Position numbers and translations under genes: made by a program. Positions 1 to 9,398 of a DNA stretch of 47,990 bases are shown piece by piece. Within the stretch, counting starts at the first letter, position 1. Every line of letters begins with the position of its first letter. Source of the DNA: Williamsia sp. (GTDB lineage: Bacteria; Bacteroidota; Bacteroidia; Chitinophagales; Chitinophagaceae); NCBI GenBank assembly GCA_015069695.1, contig JADCRZ010000047.1, forward strand, positions 1 through 47,990, given 5' to 3'. The notes beneath the pieces were generated by a model, which had not been told where the DNA came from, did no database searches, and saw only the letters and a program-made list of their open reading frames with translations.

Positions 1-120
1 CAGCGTACTCCAGTTACCTTCGTAGTAGCTGTAGTGAAGTCCGGGCTTGGTGGCAGCGAAGAGGTTGAGAGTGCATGTAAACAGGAACATGAGGAAAAGG
101 GGCAAGTAGATCTTTTTCAT
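1..120 (-). CDS. secreted protein N-terminus, PA14-like (cut by window edge)
   Basis: Only the first 40 codons lie in the window. They encode a signal peptide (MKKIYLPLFLMFLFTCTLNLFA) followed by a stretch reading KPGLHYSYYEGNWSTL. That stretch resembles the start of PA14 domains in secreted Bacteroidota proteins (GL-Y-YYEG-W--LPDF). The ATG at 120 is the natural start because the signal peptide begins directly there. The protein is probably exported and carbohydrate-related, but the rest is outside the window, so the function cannot be told. Confidence 0.6.
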   Translation of the reverse strand, partial: MKKIYLPLFLMFLFTCTLNLFAATKPGLHYSYYEGNWSTL

Positions 121-782
121 TGGAAGCACGTTTTATGTTAGATAATGGATGTCACATGGACGGAAGATTTCAGGTTCCGGCTGATCTGGGTACACCAAAG
201 ACCATCACGCTGTGATGAAGCAGCAGCCCTTTTAAATTTGTAATAATTATTATGACCATAGAGTCAAAACAAAACCACGTCATGCTTGAACGCTGACGGA
301 AACAACATTGACTTCTACTATATTTTAATATCACTCAATCAATTCAGAAAGGTTCTTTGCTGTACAGTTTCTTAGCCTGCACAATAAGTATATGCGGTTC
401 CCTGATTTTACTGAGTGCAAAACATCTAAACCTGTCAGGTCTTAAGTTTAATAAAAAACTTGACAGATCGATTCTGACACGAACAGTGTAGGAGGCAATA
501 AAGCTAGGTTAAAATGAAAAGCTTCCACACCCCATTTATGGGGTTGTGGAATGTAAAAGCTGTGTTTGCCCTCGGGGCAGGTTGAAAAAGCAATTGTAGG
601 CGCGGGAAATCAGCCGGGATACTTTGGAGTTAATGTTTGTACCCGATAGCTTCAGCCGGGACGTGTACATAGAGCTGGTACATCTGCTAATCTTGGAAGT
701 AAAATTATGGTCGTGCATGCAACAGTTCTGCGGAAGGTCATGTCAGAATATAAATTAATTAACTAACTCAAACAGTAATGTT
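121..782. other. gene-free stretch with one strong hairpin
   Basis: No convincing coding region is visible. A 60-codon open frame on the minus strand (536-718) has no recognisable content. The only structure that stands out is the hairpin at 523-551, listed separately. The stretch should also hold the promoters of the PA14-like gene (leftward) and the small lipoprotein (rightward), but no clear promoter boxes were found. Confidence 0.5.
523..551. repeat. inverted repeat / hairpin
   Basis: The arms TTCCACACCCCA and TGGGGTTGTGGAA pair over 12 bp with one bulged base and a 4-nt loop (TTTA). No T-run follows, so it is not a standard intrinsic terminator. It lies alone in a gene-free stretch. It could be a remnant of a mobile element end or a structured RNA element. 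Confidence 0.5.
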
Positions 783-1154
783 ATGAGAGTGCTTTTCATT
801 GCGATGATGATAACCTGCATATATCTTTCATCTTGTGCGAAAGATCAAACAGGCGCAAGCAAATCCTGTTATAAAGGCAGATATATTGGGAGTGGTTGCT
901 GGCCAATTGTTCAGGTCTTGGAATCATTGGATGCTGATTTTGCCAAATCACACTGGCAAGACAGAGACAGCGTATACAAAAACGTTTTCGGTGTAGGCTA
1001 TATTCCTGAAAAGTACAAAGATGGAAGGTCTTTTTATTTCACCATAGATAGCGTTCTTCAAAACCCCGTTCATACCATGAACTGCAACACTGCTGGATAC
1101 TTTGCAGTTATAAAATGGTATTCTGACAGTAGCTGTGCGGTAGTCAATCCATAA
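783..1154 (+). CDS. small lipoprotein of unknown function
   Basis: This encodes 123 residues with a lipoprotein signal peptide (MRVLFIAMMITCIYLSSC, lipobox LSSC, lipidated Cys18). The mature part is about 105 residues with four cysteines (positions near 29, 39, 101 and 118), which could form disulfides after export. No domain is recognised. The start at 783 is set by the signal peptide. It stands alone, with no operon partner. The coding sequence is AT-richer than the housekeeping genes further right, as is the whole left end of the window. Confidence 0.6.
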   Translation: MRVLFIAMMITCIYLSSCAKDQTGASKSCYKGRYIGSGCWPIVQVLESLDADFAKSHWQDRDSVYKNVFGVGYIPEKYKDGRSFYFTIDSVLQNPVHTMNCNTAGYFAVIKWYSDSSCAVVNP

Positions 1155-1475
1155 TCATCAGGTGTTGCCTGATCATGTTTGAGGTGTATCGAAATTGCCG
1201 GACAAAGTAAGTAACCCAAACGAAAAAATAATTAAAAGACAGCATAAGCCAATTTGCATTCAAGGTAATCCGAAGCGGAAGCGGCGTACGCGCATCAAAA
1301 GCGTTTATTTGCACTGCTCGTTAACCTGTTTCACACCTCCTATTTACAACACACTACAGATGAAGGAAACCACATCCAGTCATATCCTCCGTCTTTCTTC
1401 ATTCTGATTTTTTTATTTTGCCGAATAAATAAAAGCAACGCAAAGGTTAAAGTAGTTGTCAAACTGAAAAACAGG
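1155..1475. other. intergenic, nothing recognised
   Basis: Short open frames on both strands here (for example 1195-1407) show no signal peptide, domain or start context that would support a gene. No hairpin of note was seen. Confidence 0.5.
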
Positions 1476-2186
1476 ATGAAGAAACTGCTCTTGACAACAA
1501 TCTCAATCATTAGTCTGACATTTGTATTTGGACAGAAGACTGAATACAGGTTCGGTTTCAGCTCGGGTCTATTTTCCTTTTCGGGTAGATCTTCAGAAGC
1601 AATTTCGCACATAAATTATTCCAAGTATTTGAATACTGCTTACACGAACAATCCCTATGGATCAAAACAGGAACTTTGCTATGGAGTTTCGGGAACCATG
1701 AAGAGGATTTTGAAAAACAACCTCGTCTTCGGTCTTGACTTAGCCTACGAACAATTAAGAAGCAAAACATCCATTAATTTAATTAGTGATTACAATGGCA
1801 CATCCACTAACTCGTATAGCGCGAACGGGAAAACGCTTTTAAATTTCGATATCATCAATCTCGAACCGTTTGTGGGATACAGATTGGCGTTGAATTCTCT
1901 GAGTTTTGATATCACTGGCGGCGTTGACGTCGGATATTGTCTGCACGCTAATGAGAAGGGCAAGGCAACAGCAACGGATGGAAAAGTATATAAAACTTCG
2001 TTAGATAGAAAAAACATAACCACAGACGCCAGACCTAGACTACAATTTTCATCCAATTATAAGAACTACGGTTTTTACGTGGGCTATTCTTTTGGTCTAG
2101 TAAATTTTAAATCAGGGTACATTGGCGGCATCAATGAATGTTACTCACGAATATTTCGGTTTGGAGTAACTTACTTAATCCATTAG
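1476..2186 (+). CDS. outer-membrane beta-barrel protein
   Basis: 236 residues. A signal peptide (residues 1-19, cleaved after FGQ) is followed by alternating hydrophobic/polar strands rich in aromatic residues and Gly, such as YRFGFSSGLFSFSG near the N-terminus, LEPFVGYRLALNSLSFDITGGVDVGYCL in the middle and FYVGYSFGLVNFKSGYIGG near the C-terminus, ending RIFRFGVTYLIH. This is the pattern of the small PorT-like or OMP beta-barrel families common in Bacteroidota. The likely location is the outer membrane; cargo or role cannot be inferred. It is a single gene with no partner nearby. The alternative is a periplasmic beta-rich protein, but strand pattern and length favour a barrel of about 8-10 strands. 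Confidence 0.65.
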   Translation: MKKLLLTTISIISLTFVFGQKTEYRFGFSSGLFSFSGRSSEAISHINYSKYLNTAYTNNPYGSKQELCYGVSGTMKRILKNNLVFGLDLAYEQLRSKTSINLISDYNGTSTNSYSANGKTLLNFDIINLEPFVGYRLALNSLSFDITGGVDVGYCLHANEKGKATATDGKVYKTSLDRKNITTDARPRLQFSSNYKNYGFYVGYSFGLVNFKSGYIGGINECYSRIFRFGVTYLIH

Positions 2187-2614
2187 AGATTGCACAGATG
2201 AGAGGCATACGAGCTTTCAGCAAGCAAAGTTCTTAAGATGCAAGGCGCTTACACAGCGTGATACTTACATCATAGGCCGGGGGAACAAACCTTCTCTTAG
2301 CATCTGGTATAATCACGACCTATGAGATTCAAAATAATTTGTACGGGAAGGAGATAAAAATTTGTTTTCTACCGGCATCTATCATACTTAGTTAATCCGG
2401 TTTCGGCGTACAACCCTTCTGTTAGCTGGAAGGCATGTGCAAACAAGTGTTTCATCAAAAGCATTTTGGTACAATACTTTTCAGTGAATCGAATTTCATA
2501 AATTGAGGGCTAATACAAAAAGCTATACACTGCAACTCTCTCAGAGGCTAGAGAGCAGAGAGGATTGAGGAATTTGTGCAGGCCGAAACTATGATTGACG
2601 AAAATCAAAGATAT
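2187..2614. other. intergenic left of the insertion sequence
   Basis: No coding region is recognised. The missing C-terminal end of the FtsX permease pseudogene (a sequence like ALANPVKSLR on the minus strand) is not found here. The insertion sequence is therefore not a simple insertion into an otherwise intact gene. Confidence 0.5.
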
Positions 2615-3611
2615 TGTAGATCGTGGCATTTTTGCGGGTGAAAAGAAAATTTATGTAGGCTGTAGTTTCTCCTTCAACACTTCGTATGGCGTCTTCCCCT
2701 TTAGTGCTCCATTAGGCCGGTGACAGTTGTAGAACGTTTCCCATTCCCGTAATTTTTTAGCTATATCTATGTCATCGGTATACTCTACGAGCTGATAGAA
2801 TTCATGCTTGTCTGTGAGATGCAATCGTTCCACTTTGCCATCGAGATGAGGACTGGCTTTTCGGATGTAGACATGGCGGATACCCAAATCATCGCAGTGC
2901 CAGTGGAATAAGGCTTGGAACTCATGGCCGTTGTCAGTCTGTATAGTGTGGATGCGAAGGAAAGCGGCTGACTACGTAATCGACGAAGTCTACTGCACAT
3001 TTTTGGCTATGTCGTTCGTAAATTTTTAGGGCCCTGGCCCTGGTAGCATCATCAATGGCCGTGTACTGGAAACGTTTAACCCTGTTGCCTTTCTTGTCTG
3101 TGAAGAACAGGAACTTCACGTCGATCTGGATGCGGTGGCCGGGCACTTTCTTCTCATAGCGTTTAAACTGCTCCATAGATCTTTTCCGCTGGTTTTGAAG
3201 CAGTTTATTCAAGCCACAGCGCTTCAGCACACCATAGACACCCCCAGGAATACTTTCATATTGTGGTAACGCAACAGGTACCAGGATATGCGCTGTTGAC
3301 CCAAGTGACAATGCTTTCGTAAGTAGAGAATCTTTTCCTCGATGTCAGCAGCTACTCTGATTTTTGGTTTTTGAGGGCAAGGCTTGCTGTTGATGAGAGC
3401 CGATTCTCCGTTGGCCTCGTAAACACATTTCCGCTGGTAGTAAGTTTCGCGGGATACACCGAAATGGCGACAGGTTTTAGAGATGTTCCCCAATTCTTTT
3501 GCGTGATTGAGGACCTTCAGTTTTCTGCGGATGTCTGATTGTTCTTTGGCGGTCATGTGCTAGATTTAGGTGACAAGTTAAAAATTGTCACCCGTAGTCT
3601 AGATTTCCACA
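2615..3611 (-). mobile_element. IS481-like insertion sequence (degenerate)
   Basis: About 1.0 kb, containing a frameshifted DDE transposase (2651-3556). The ends are inferred. Read inward, both begin with TGT and carry GGGTGA 18-21 nt in, so they look like worn terminal inverted repeats. No target-site duplication is visible. A subterminal hairpin (GGTGACAA at 3569-3576, TTGTCACC at 3585-3592) lies just upstream of the transposase. The octamer CTAGATTT occurs twice beside it (3560-3567 and 3599-3606). The right end abuts a permease pseudogene. The left end is the less certain of the two. Confidence 0.6.
2651..3556 (-). pseudogene. IS481-family transposase, two frameshifts
   Basis: Three reading-frame pieces join into one transposase of about 300 residues. 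The N-terminal helix-turn-helix (KEQSDIRRKLKVLNHAKELG, then CRHFGVSRETYYQ) and the rve/integrase core are clear. The catalytic triad is intact: Asp in RIQIDVKF, Asp in IQTDNGHEF and Glu in GKVERLHL. Frameshift one lies near 3250-3258, after YHNMKV, where one base seems lost. Frameshift two lies near 2955-2965, after SRFPS, where two bases seem lost. The usual IS481 protein is one continuous frame of about 300-330 residues, so this copy should be inactive unless recoded. Confidence 0.85.
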
Positions 3612-4751
3612 GAGCAATGCACCAATACCTGCTACTGCAAAAAAACACCAGGACAAATTTGTTTTATACTGATAATTCTGCAACCATTCATGCATAAAAT
3701 AGTAAGCAACCGGAGCTGCAATTAAAAATGCAATGCTAACCAGCAATACAAATTCTGTGGCAAGCAACCGCCACACACTGAGTACGGATGCATCTAATAT
3801 TTTCCTTATGCCGACTTCCTTTGTACGCTGTTCTGCGATAAAGGAAATCATCCCGAAAAGCCCAAGGCAGGTAATAATAGCCAGCATGGCAAATATGGAT
3901 GCCAGTTTTTGTACTCTTTCTTCCACAGAAAACTTGGCAGCATATTCATCGTCAGCAAATTTGTAATCGAAGGGTGCAGAAGGGATGAGCTTTCTAAATA
4001 CAGCTTCAATTTTAGGTAATGCTTCGGCAGTGCTTAAATTGTGCTTCAGGCGCATCAGTATCCAGTTTTGATCTGATTCGCCTTTCAGATTTTCCCCTCG
4101 AATCAGGTGCTACCATTTGGTACATCAGCAATCCGTTCTTTGTATAGCAAACGAAGCGATTTTTTGCGTATTGAACCTGGCGATAGACAACAAGGGTACA
4201 GATGATAAGGGCAATGGAAAACGTAAACTGTATAACTACCAGTTCCTTGCGTGGTAAAAAAGCGAATTTACTCACATGGAACGTACCCTTTAAAACTTTT
4301 CAGCAAGCGATTGCGCCAGTAAGACAGAATACATGTCGTTCAATCCCTGACTGCTTCCGCTTATTATTTTCAATGAAAACATATCCGCAGCTTCCGGCTG
4401 CATGTATACACCTTTTTGCGTAAAGGCATTTTTACCGGAAGAAACAATGTAGCTCCATGGATGTGTTGACCCTATTACATGCTTAATCATCAAGGTAAGC
4501 ATTCCTGAGTTGAATAGCCATCGGCATAGGCTGCGATGCGTTGGCTCCTTTGCCTTTTTGCCACTTCACCATTACTTTGCCAATGCTGTTATAATTTTTG
4601 AAATAATGATTAAAAGAAAGCTCATCATATATCCAGAAAGCTATTATCATAGCTACCGCCATGCCTACGGCAAGACCGCCGATATTGATGAAAGAAGAAA
4701 ATTTATTCTTTGATAAACTGCGCCAGGCGATTTGAAAATAATCTTTAACAT
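3611..4751 (-). pseudogene. FtsX/MacB-like ABC permease, decayed
   Basis: Fragments in several frames match the two-module FtsX permease encoded just upstream (4798-7212). After ATG 4751 a frameshift follows within five codons. Then come a membrane start (SLSKNKFSSFINIGGLAVGM, then DELSFNHYF), a piece at 4290-4502, a piece with a membrane segment at 4012-4275 (VVIQFTFSIALIICTLVVY), and the C-terminal FtsX module at 3611-4055 (ISFIAEQRTKEVGIRKILDA). Together they cover less than half of the usual 790-810 residues, so long internal deletions have occurred besides the frameshifts. The C-terminal end is cut at the insertion sequence. It is not functional. Confidence 0.85.
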
Positions 4752-4797
4752 GAGCTTACATATAGAGTAAAAAGAGTAGATCTCACACAATACAGGA

Positions 4798-7212
4798 TTA
4801 TTCAGTCCTTAGGCTCTTCACCGGATTGGCCAATGCGGCTCTAATCGCTTGGAAACTGACAGTGGCCAAGGCAATTGTGATAGCCAGCATACCAGCGGCT
4901 GCAAACACCCACCAGTAAATGCTTATCCGGTACTCATAGTTCTGCAGCCAGTTGTGCATTATCCACCATGCTACCGGAAACGCGATCAGACATGAAAGCA
5001 CGACGAGCTGTAAGAATTCTTTGGATAATAAACGGGCAAGACCGGAAACCGAAGCCCCCAATACTTTGCGGATGCCAATTTCTCTTGTGCGCCGCTCGGC
5101 CGTATAGGACGCCAGCCCAAACAGACCAAGGCACGAAATTAAAATTGCCAATGCAGCAAATACACGTGCCAGCTTGCCCATCAGCTGTTCACTCAAAAAC
5201 ATTTGATTAAACTGCTCATCCACAAAACGGTAATCAAAAGGATAGCCGGGATTGTTTCGCTTCAATACCGCTTCGATCTGTGCCAGTGCCTGCTCGGGAC
5301 TGCGTTGCGGCTTGATGCGGATGTACAACACGCCGGCATATTGCTGTGGCAGCCACATGAATACAACTGGGTCCGGCTTGCCATACATATTTCCGTAAAC
5401 ATAATCCTTTACCACACCCACCACATGCAGGCTCAAACCTTTGCCATTGTTGTTCTCCGGCCACAGCAAAGTTTTACCGATGGCCGGTTCCCTGCCCAAC
5501 AGTTTTGCCATTGATTCAGTGATCATGACATTCCATTCGGGCGTCTCCGGCGAGCCGTCCTGCTTCACGCTTATTTCATCCGTTGCTCGCAGGTTCCGCC
5601 CCTCCATCAGTTGCATACCGGAAGTCTGAATAAACTCAGGACTTACAGCCCGTGTAGAGATGAGGATTTCGCTGCCGGGTGGCTTGTCAGGCCATGTGAT
5701 GCCGCCAGTATTGTTGCCCCTGTAGAGAGTTTCATAACTTGACAAGGCAGCATTTTCAACGAAGCCGGTGTTGATCAGTTCCTGCCTGATAGCGGTAAAA
5801 TGCTGTGCCATTTCGCCTTGTACATTCATTTTGATCAGGTTGTCTTTATTGAATCCTAGTTGCCGCGACTTTACATGCTGGATCTGCTGGAAGATGATAA
5901 TGGTGGAAACAATAAGCACGATGGAAATGGTGAACTGCAGCACCACCAACCCTTTTCGGATGATAACAGCACTACCCGTTTTCAACCGGATGCCTTTCAG
6001 CACAAAAACAGGCTTGAAAGAAGACAGATACAGCGATGGATAGCTGCCCGCTACGAAACCGCAAACGAGAACAATCAACACCAACGCCGCAAGATGCACC
6101 GGGTCGTTCAAGCCTAGGACCAAACTTTTAGACACAAGGAGATTGAAAGAAGGAAGCAAGAGCTGCATCAACAACATGGCTGCAAGCGCTCCCAACAACG
6201 AGATGAAGAGCGCCTCCCCAATGAACTGGAGAACCAGTGAGCCTTTTCCGGCTCCCAATACCTTTCGAACTCCTACTTCGCGGGACCGATTCTCACTTCG
6301 GGCTGTAGCCAGGTTCATGAAATTGATGCAGGCAATCAGCAGGATGATCCAGGCAATGATAGAAAACAGCCGTACAAATTCGATACGGCCATGCCCCGTC
6401 TGCTTCCCATTTTCAAATTGATTATACAGATGCCAGTCAGACATACCGAACAGAAAGAGTTGGGTAATGGATTTTGGATACCGGTGTTGGATGAAGTTGT
6501 GCAGTTGCTTGTCGATGGCTGCAGCATTGACATTCGGTTTTAACTCAACATATGTAGTCAGCGAGTTGTTGCCCCAATCCTTTAGCCAGGGATTGCTGTC
6601 GAAATAGTTCTGGAACGGCGCCACCCACTCAAATTGCAAGCTGGAGTTGGCCGGATGATCTTTGATTACACCGGAAACCACATAATCCTGTTTGTTGTCA
6701 ACACGCACTGTACGGCCAACCACGTTTTGCGCTGTGCCGAAAAATTTTAGCGCGGCTTTTTCTGTCAGTACCAACGAATGCAGTTGTGAGAACGGATGCT
6801 GCACCTGACCTTCTGCAAACGGTAGCGTAAACATGCTGAACAGCGAAGGCTCAACATAAAAACCTGAAGCATAAAGCGAGTTTTCACCAATGGTGAACAG
6901 TTGCGAAGTTGATGATCCGGAAGCACGGCAGGTGGCTGCAATACCCGGCAGTTCGGTTTGCAGTGCCGGACCAAGCAACCCTGGTGTCGACGAATGGGTC
7001 AACACATAAGCATCGTATGGCTGATTTTCCATCATCAGAAAGATGCGGTCGCGCTTGGCATGGATACGGTCGAAGGTCAGCTCATTTTCTACCCACAAAA
7101 ATATCAATCCGGCGCAGGCAATGCCGCTCGCTAATCCAAAGATGTTGAGAAAGCTGCTGCTTTTGTTTTTCCACAGATTGCGAAAAGTTGTTTTGAAATA
7201 GGTGGAGAACAT
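4798..7212 (-). CDS. FtsX/MacB-type ABC transporter permease
   Basis: 804 residues from ATG 7212 (MFSTYFKTTFRNLWKNKSSS), which is preferred over an upstream ATG at 7284 because this family starts with a short basic stretch just before the first membrane helix. The layout is: first helix near residues 20-40, a MacB-like periplasmic domain to about 275, an FtsX module with three helices (motif SREVGVRKVLGAGKGSLV), a second helix and periplasmic domain, and a second FtsX module (TREIGIRKVLGASVSGLARL), ending NPVKSLRTE. It is full length for the Bacteroidota COG0577 family. Such permeases work with a LolD/MacB-type ATPase, which is not encoded nearby. The substrate is unknown. A decayed paralogue lies directly downstream. 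Confidence 0.88.
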   Translation of the reverse strand: MFSTYFKTTFRNLWKNKSSSFLNIFGLASGIACAGLIFLWVENELTFDRIHAKRDRIFLMMENQPYDAYVLTHSSTPGLLGPALQTELPGIAATCRASGSSTSQLFTIGENSLYASGFYVEPSLFSMFTLPFAEGQVQHPFSQLHSLVLTEKAALKFFGTAQNVVGRTVRVDNKQDYVVSGVIKDHPANSSLQFEWVAPFQNYFDSNPWLKDWGNNSLTTYVELKPNVNAAAIDKQLHNFIQHRYPKSITQLFLFGMSDWHLYNQFENGKQTGHGRIEFVRLFSIIAWIILLIACINFMNLATARSENRSREVGVRKVLGAGKGSLVLQFIGEALFISLLGALAAMLLMQLLLPSFNLLVSKSLVLGLNDPVHLAALVLIVLVCGFVAGSYPSLYLSSFKPVFVLKGIRLKTGSAVIIRKGLVVLQFTISIVLIVSTIIIFQQIQHVKSRQLGFNKDNLIKMNVQGEMAQHFTAIRQELINTGFVENAALSSYETLYRGNNTGGITWPDKPPGSEILISTRAVSPEFIQTSGMQLMEGRNLRATDEISVKQDGSPETPEWNVMITESMAKLLGREPAIGKTLLWPENNNGKGLSLHVVGVVKDYVYGNMYGKPDPVVFMWLPQQYAGVLYIRIKPQRSPEQALAQIEAVLKRNNPGYPFDYRFVDEQFNQMFLSEQLMGKLARVFAALAILISCLGLFGLASYTAERRTREIGIRKVLGASVSGLARLLSKEFLQLVVLSCLIAFPVAWWIMHNWLQNYEYRISIYWWVFAAAGMLAITIALATVSFQAIRAALANPVKSLRTE

Positions 7213-8524
7213 CAGGTGTTGATTTATAATGTTGAGTACAAGAAGATTGAAAGTTTTTAAGATCTCCCTGTCATTTGTGTGCAATTACCCCGCTGCGCAT
7301 ATTGCGAATAAACGCATGATGCATTAAAATCGCATTGACAATGCCGAAAACTAAAATGATTGAAAGACAACCAATTATACTTGTGACTAGGGTATGTAAT
7401 GTACGTTATCGGACACATACTGTACGGCTCTGAAAAGTACCAGTGTTTTGAGTTATTTCTTTTTAGATAAAACGGGATTACTCCAGAAACAGGTTTAGAT
7501 AAAGTTGCCGACCGTGTAAGTTCTTGAAATTTACAGCGTTTGCTGTTGTCCATCGCGAACCCTTTATCTCATTATCCCATATCGTTGCAGATCGGAACGC
7601 TCATCTTTTTAGGGGTGCCATTGCCCCGGTTGCATCTCTGGTGTATGCGGTTTTGTTTTTCATAAACTGAACAATCTATACAGCATTTAAACGAAAAGGA
7701 AAAAGCCTCAGAAGAGGCCTTTTCAAGTTTATGCTTTTGTATATCACAGGTGAACGGTAACAAAACTGGCGTGAAACATTCCATCAATCATCAGGAAAAG
7801 CATAACTAACCACAATTTAGCCAAATGCTTACTTAACCAACATAGGGGTTTTCCTGTATTGCAGAAAATTGGCTGTTTATTTGCGTATAATCCCCGCAAT
7901 TTTTCACCTTTAAATTCCCTGATAAACGCTCTGGTAAAGCCCTCCAAACGGCGCCTTTCATATGGCATCTCATGGGAGTAGGCGCTGACTCACCAAGTGA
8001 GTCGGGTATGAAGTCAGATACATTTCCGTGAGCCTGATCGGCTTGTTTTCATCGTTCAGCCATATATATGGCCTTGCATGCAGCACAGACTCATAAGGGC
8101 TATCCGGAGGCAGCCAGTCTCTGATTCTGCGATCGCCAGCGCACCGTTCAGGTAAACATCCCGGATATCACGCTGAGGCCCTATTGGCAATACCCAATTA
8201 ATAGCAGGCATTTGCAAGGCCATTGCTTTACCGGTTCACCGGCTATGTATAAGGTGAGGTGCATGGATAAGGTTTTACCAGTGAGAATTTACTGTGCATT
8301 AATACATGTTTTCCGGTAGACACTTCTATAAATGCTGCTATCTGAGCCTATCACAAAATCTGTAAAATGCACAAGTGTTGTACAATAAACCCGGTAGCAT
8401 ATTCTAAGTGTTTTCATTCGTAATGGATATATAAATTCCCTGCAAATTCTTCTATCTGCAATGTTGTGTACTTTGCTACTTAGATTCATTGAACAATAAC
8501 AGTTTTTTAAAAATCCGATTCCAA
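7213..8524. other. gene-poor stretch, possibly decayed sequence
   Basis: Minus-strand open frames at 7257-7553, 7572-7787 and 7744-7968 and another at 8289-8489 have no recognisable domain, signal peptide or start context. A terminator-like hairpin (7700-7723) and a perfect 7-bp inverted repeat (GACTCAC 7987-7993, GTGAGTC 7997-8003) are visible. The region may be worn-out accessory DNA continuing the decay seen at 2600-4750. Confidence 0.45.
7700..7723. terminator. hairpin, intrinsic-terminator-like, both strands
   Basis: The arms AAAAGCCTC and GAGGCCTTTT pair with one bulged base and a 4-nt loop (AGAA). A-rich sequence precedes and T-rich sequence follows, so it could end transcription from either side. 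No supported gene adjoins it, which suggests that a neighbouring gene has been lost. Confidence 0.55.
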
Positions 8525-8827
8525 ATGAAAGAGACTTTTGAATTTGTTGTACCTATGGTACATACCATGGCCAGTGCCACAGCACACAAGATAATAACTG
8601 ATAACCATGTATGTTTTGTTGTTTATCTAAGTGATCCACGCATCCTGTCTTTCACCCAATCTTCTATAATTCAATTTCAATTTTCAAAAGAGGATCAGTG
8701 CTTAACCCGCCCCAGTACTTCATACGCCAAGATGCTCATCACCTTTAAATCACCCAATCACCTGGCTGAGAAATGGATTATAAAAGGATTACGAATCAGA
8801 GAAGAACAATGTCTCCTGTTCACATGA
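8525..8827 (+). CDS. possible small protein, unrecognised
   Basis: About 100 residues from ATG 8525 (MKETFEFVVPMVHTM). An in-frame upstream ATG at 8489 also exists. The composition is ordinary, with alternating hydrophobic residues, and there is no signal peptide or known motif. It is isolated in a gene-poor stretch and codon use gives no strong support. It may equally be a chance open frame. Reported because it is the best coding candidate in the 7.2-9.2 kb gap. Confidence 0.22.
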   Translation: MKETFEFVVPMVHTMASATAHKIITDNHVCFVVYLSDPRILSFTQSSIIQFQFSKEDQCLTRPSTSYAKMLITFKSPNHLAEKWIIKGLRIREEQCLLFT

Positions 8828-9210
8828 TTCCTTATTTAAATAACGATAGCGGTCATTGTCCGGTAATTCTTCCCACAATATTTATCAAAGTTGGGAAACC
8901 TTCCTCGTTTTTTACTGGGTGACTGGATTATGACAGGCAAACTGTATCGAACCCTAAAAAATTGGACCGATTTATGAAACGGTTTAAGCGTTTCGAAGAC
9001 GACAAGTACCTGTTTACTGCCCTCAATTAAAGAGAAAGGTTAATCGAAAAGTTTGGCTGGGTGTGAATTATAATTTGCCTTCGATATTTTTTCTCTTTTT
9101 CAATAGCATTTTATTGCAGTTTGGATACACTAAAACCAATGACCAGGTGTATCCTAATCTGTGCCTTTCACGTTGATATAATTTGATCTATTTTGACATT
9201 CCTGAAACAA
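8828..9210. other. intergenic, possible gene remnant
   Basis: No complete gene is seen. A short plus-strand open frame (about 8922-9029) reads NPKKLDRFMKRFKRFEDDKY and then ends LFTALN. It lacks a start region and resembles the tail of a lost gene. I do not recognise it. Confidence 0.35.
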
Positions 9211-9247
9211 TAAAAGCTCTCAAACCAATTTGATTTGAAAGCTTTTA
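9211..9247 (-). terminator. intrinsic terminator after tRNA-Ser
   Basis: The arms TAAAAGCTCTCAAA (9211-9224) and TTTGAAAGCTTTTA (9234-9247) pair with one mismatch. Read on the minus strand, the second arm ends in CTTTTATT. It lies 25 nt past the 3' end of the tRNA gene. Confidence 0.75.
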
Positions 9248-9271
9248 ATACGTTTTGATAGGATTTTCCAG

Positions 9272-9358
9272 CGGAGAGTGAGGGATTCGAACCCTCGATA
9301 CCCTTGCAGGCATACACACTTTCCAGGCGTGCTCCTTCAACCACTCGGACAACTCTCC
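9272..9358 (-). tRNA. tRNA-Ser (anticodon GGA)
   Basis: 87 nt. The acceptor arms GGAGAGT and ACTCTCC pair fully, with discriminator G at 9272. The T-loop reads GGTTCGAATCC, the anticodon loop CTGGAAA sits between CACGC and GTGTG, and there is a long variable arm, as expected for serine tRNA. The anticodon GGA reads UCC/UCU. The 3' CCA is not encoded. It lies 40 nt past the end of tatD on the same strand and may be co-transcribed with it. Confidence 0.96.
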
Positions 9359-9398
9359 GGATAACAACCAATGGGCTGCAAAAATAGGGTGCCAGGTT

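Noticed and set aside
9168-9371. 67-codon open frame over the tRNA-Ser gene
   Set aside because: It spans the tRNA and its terminator; the tRNA structure explains the sequence fully.
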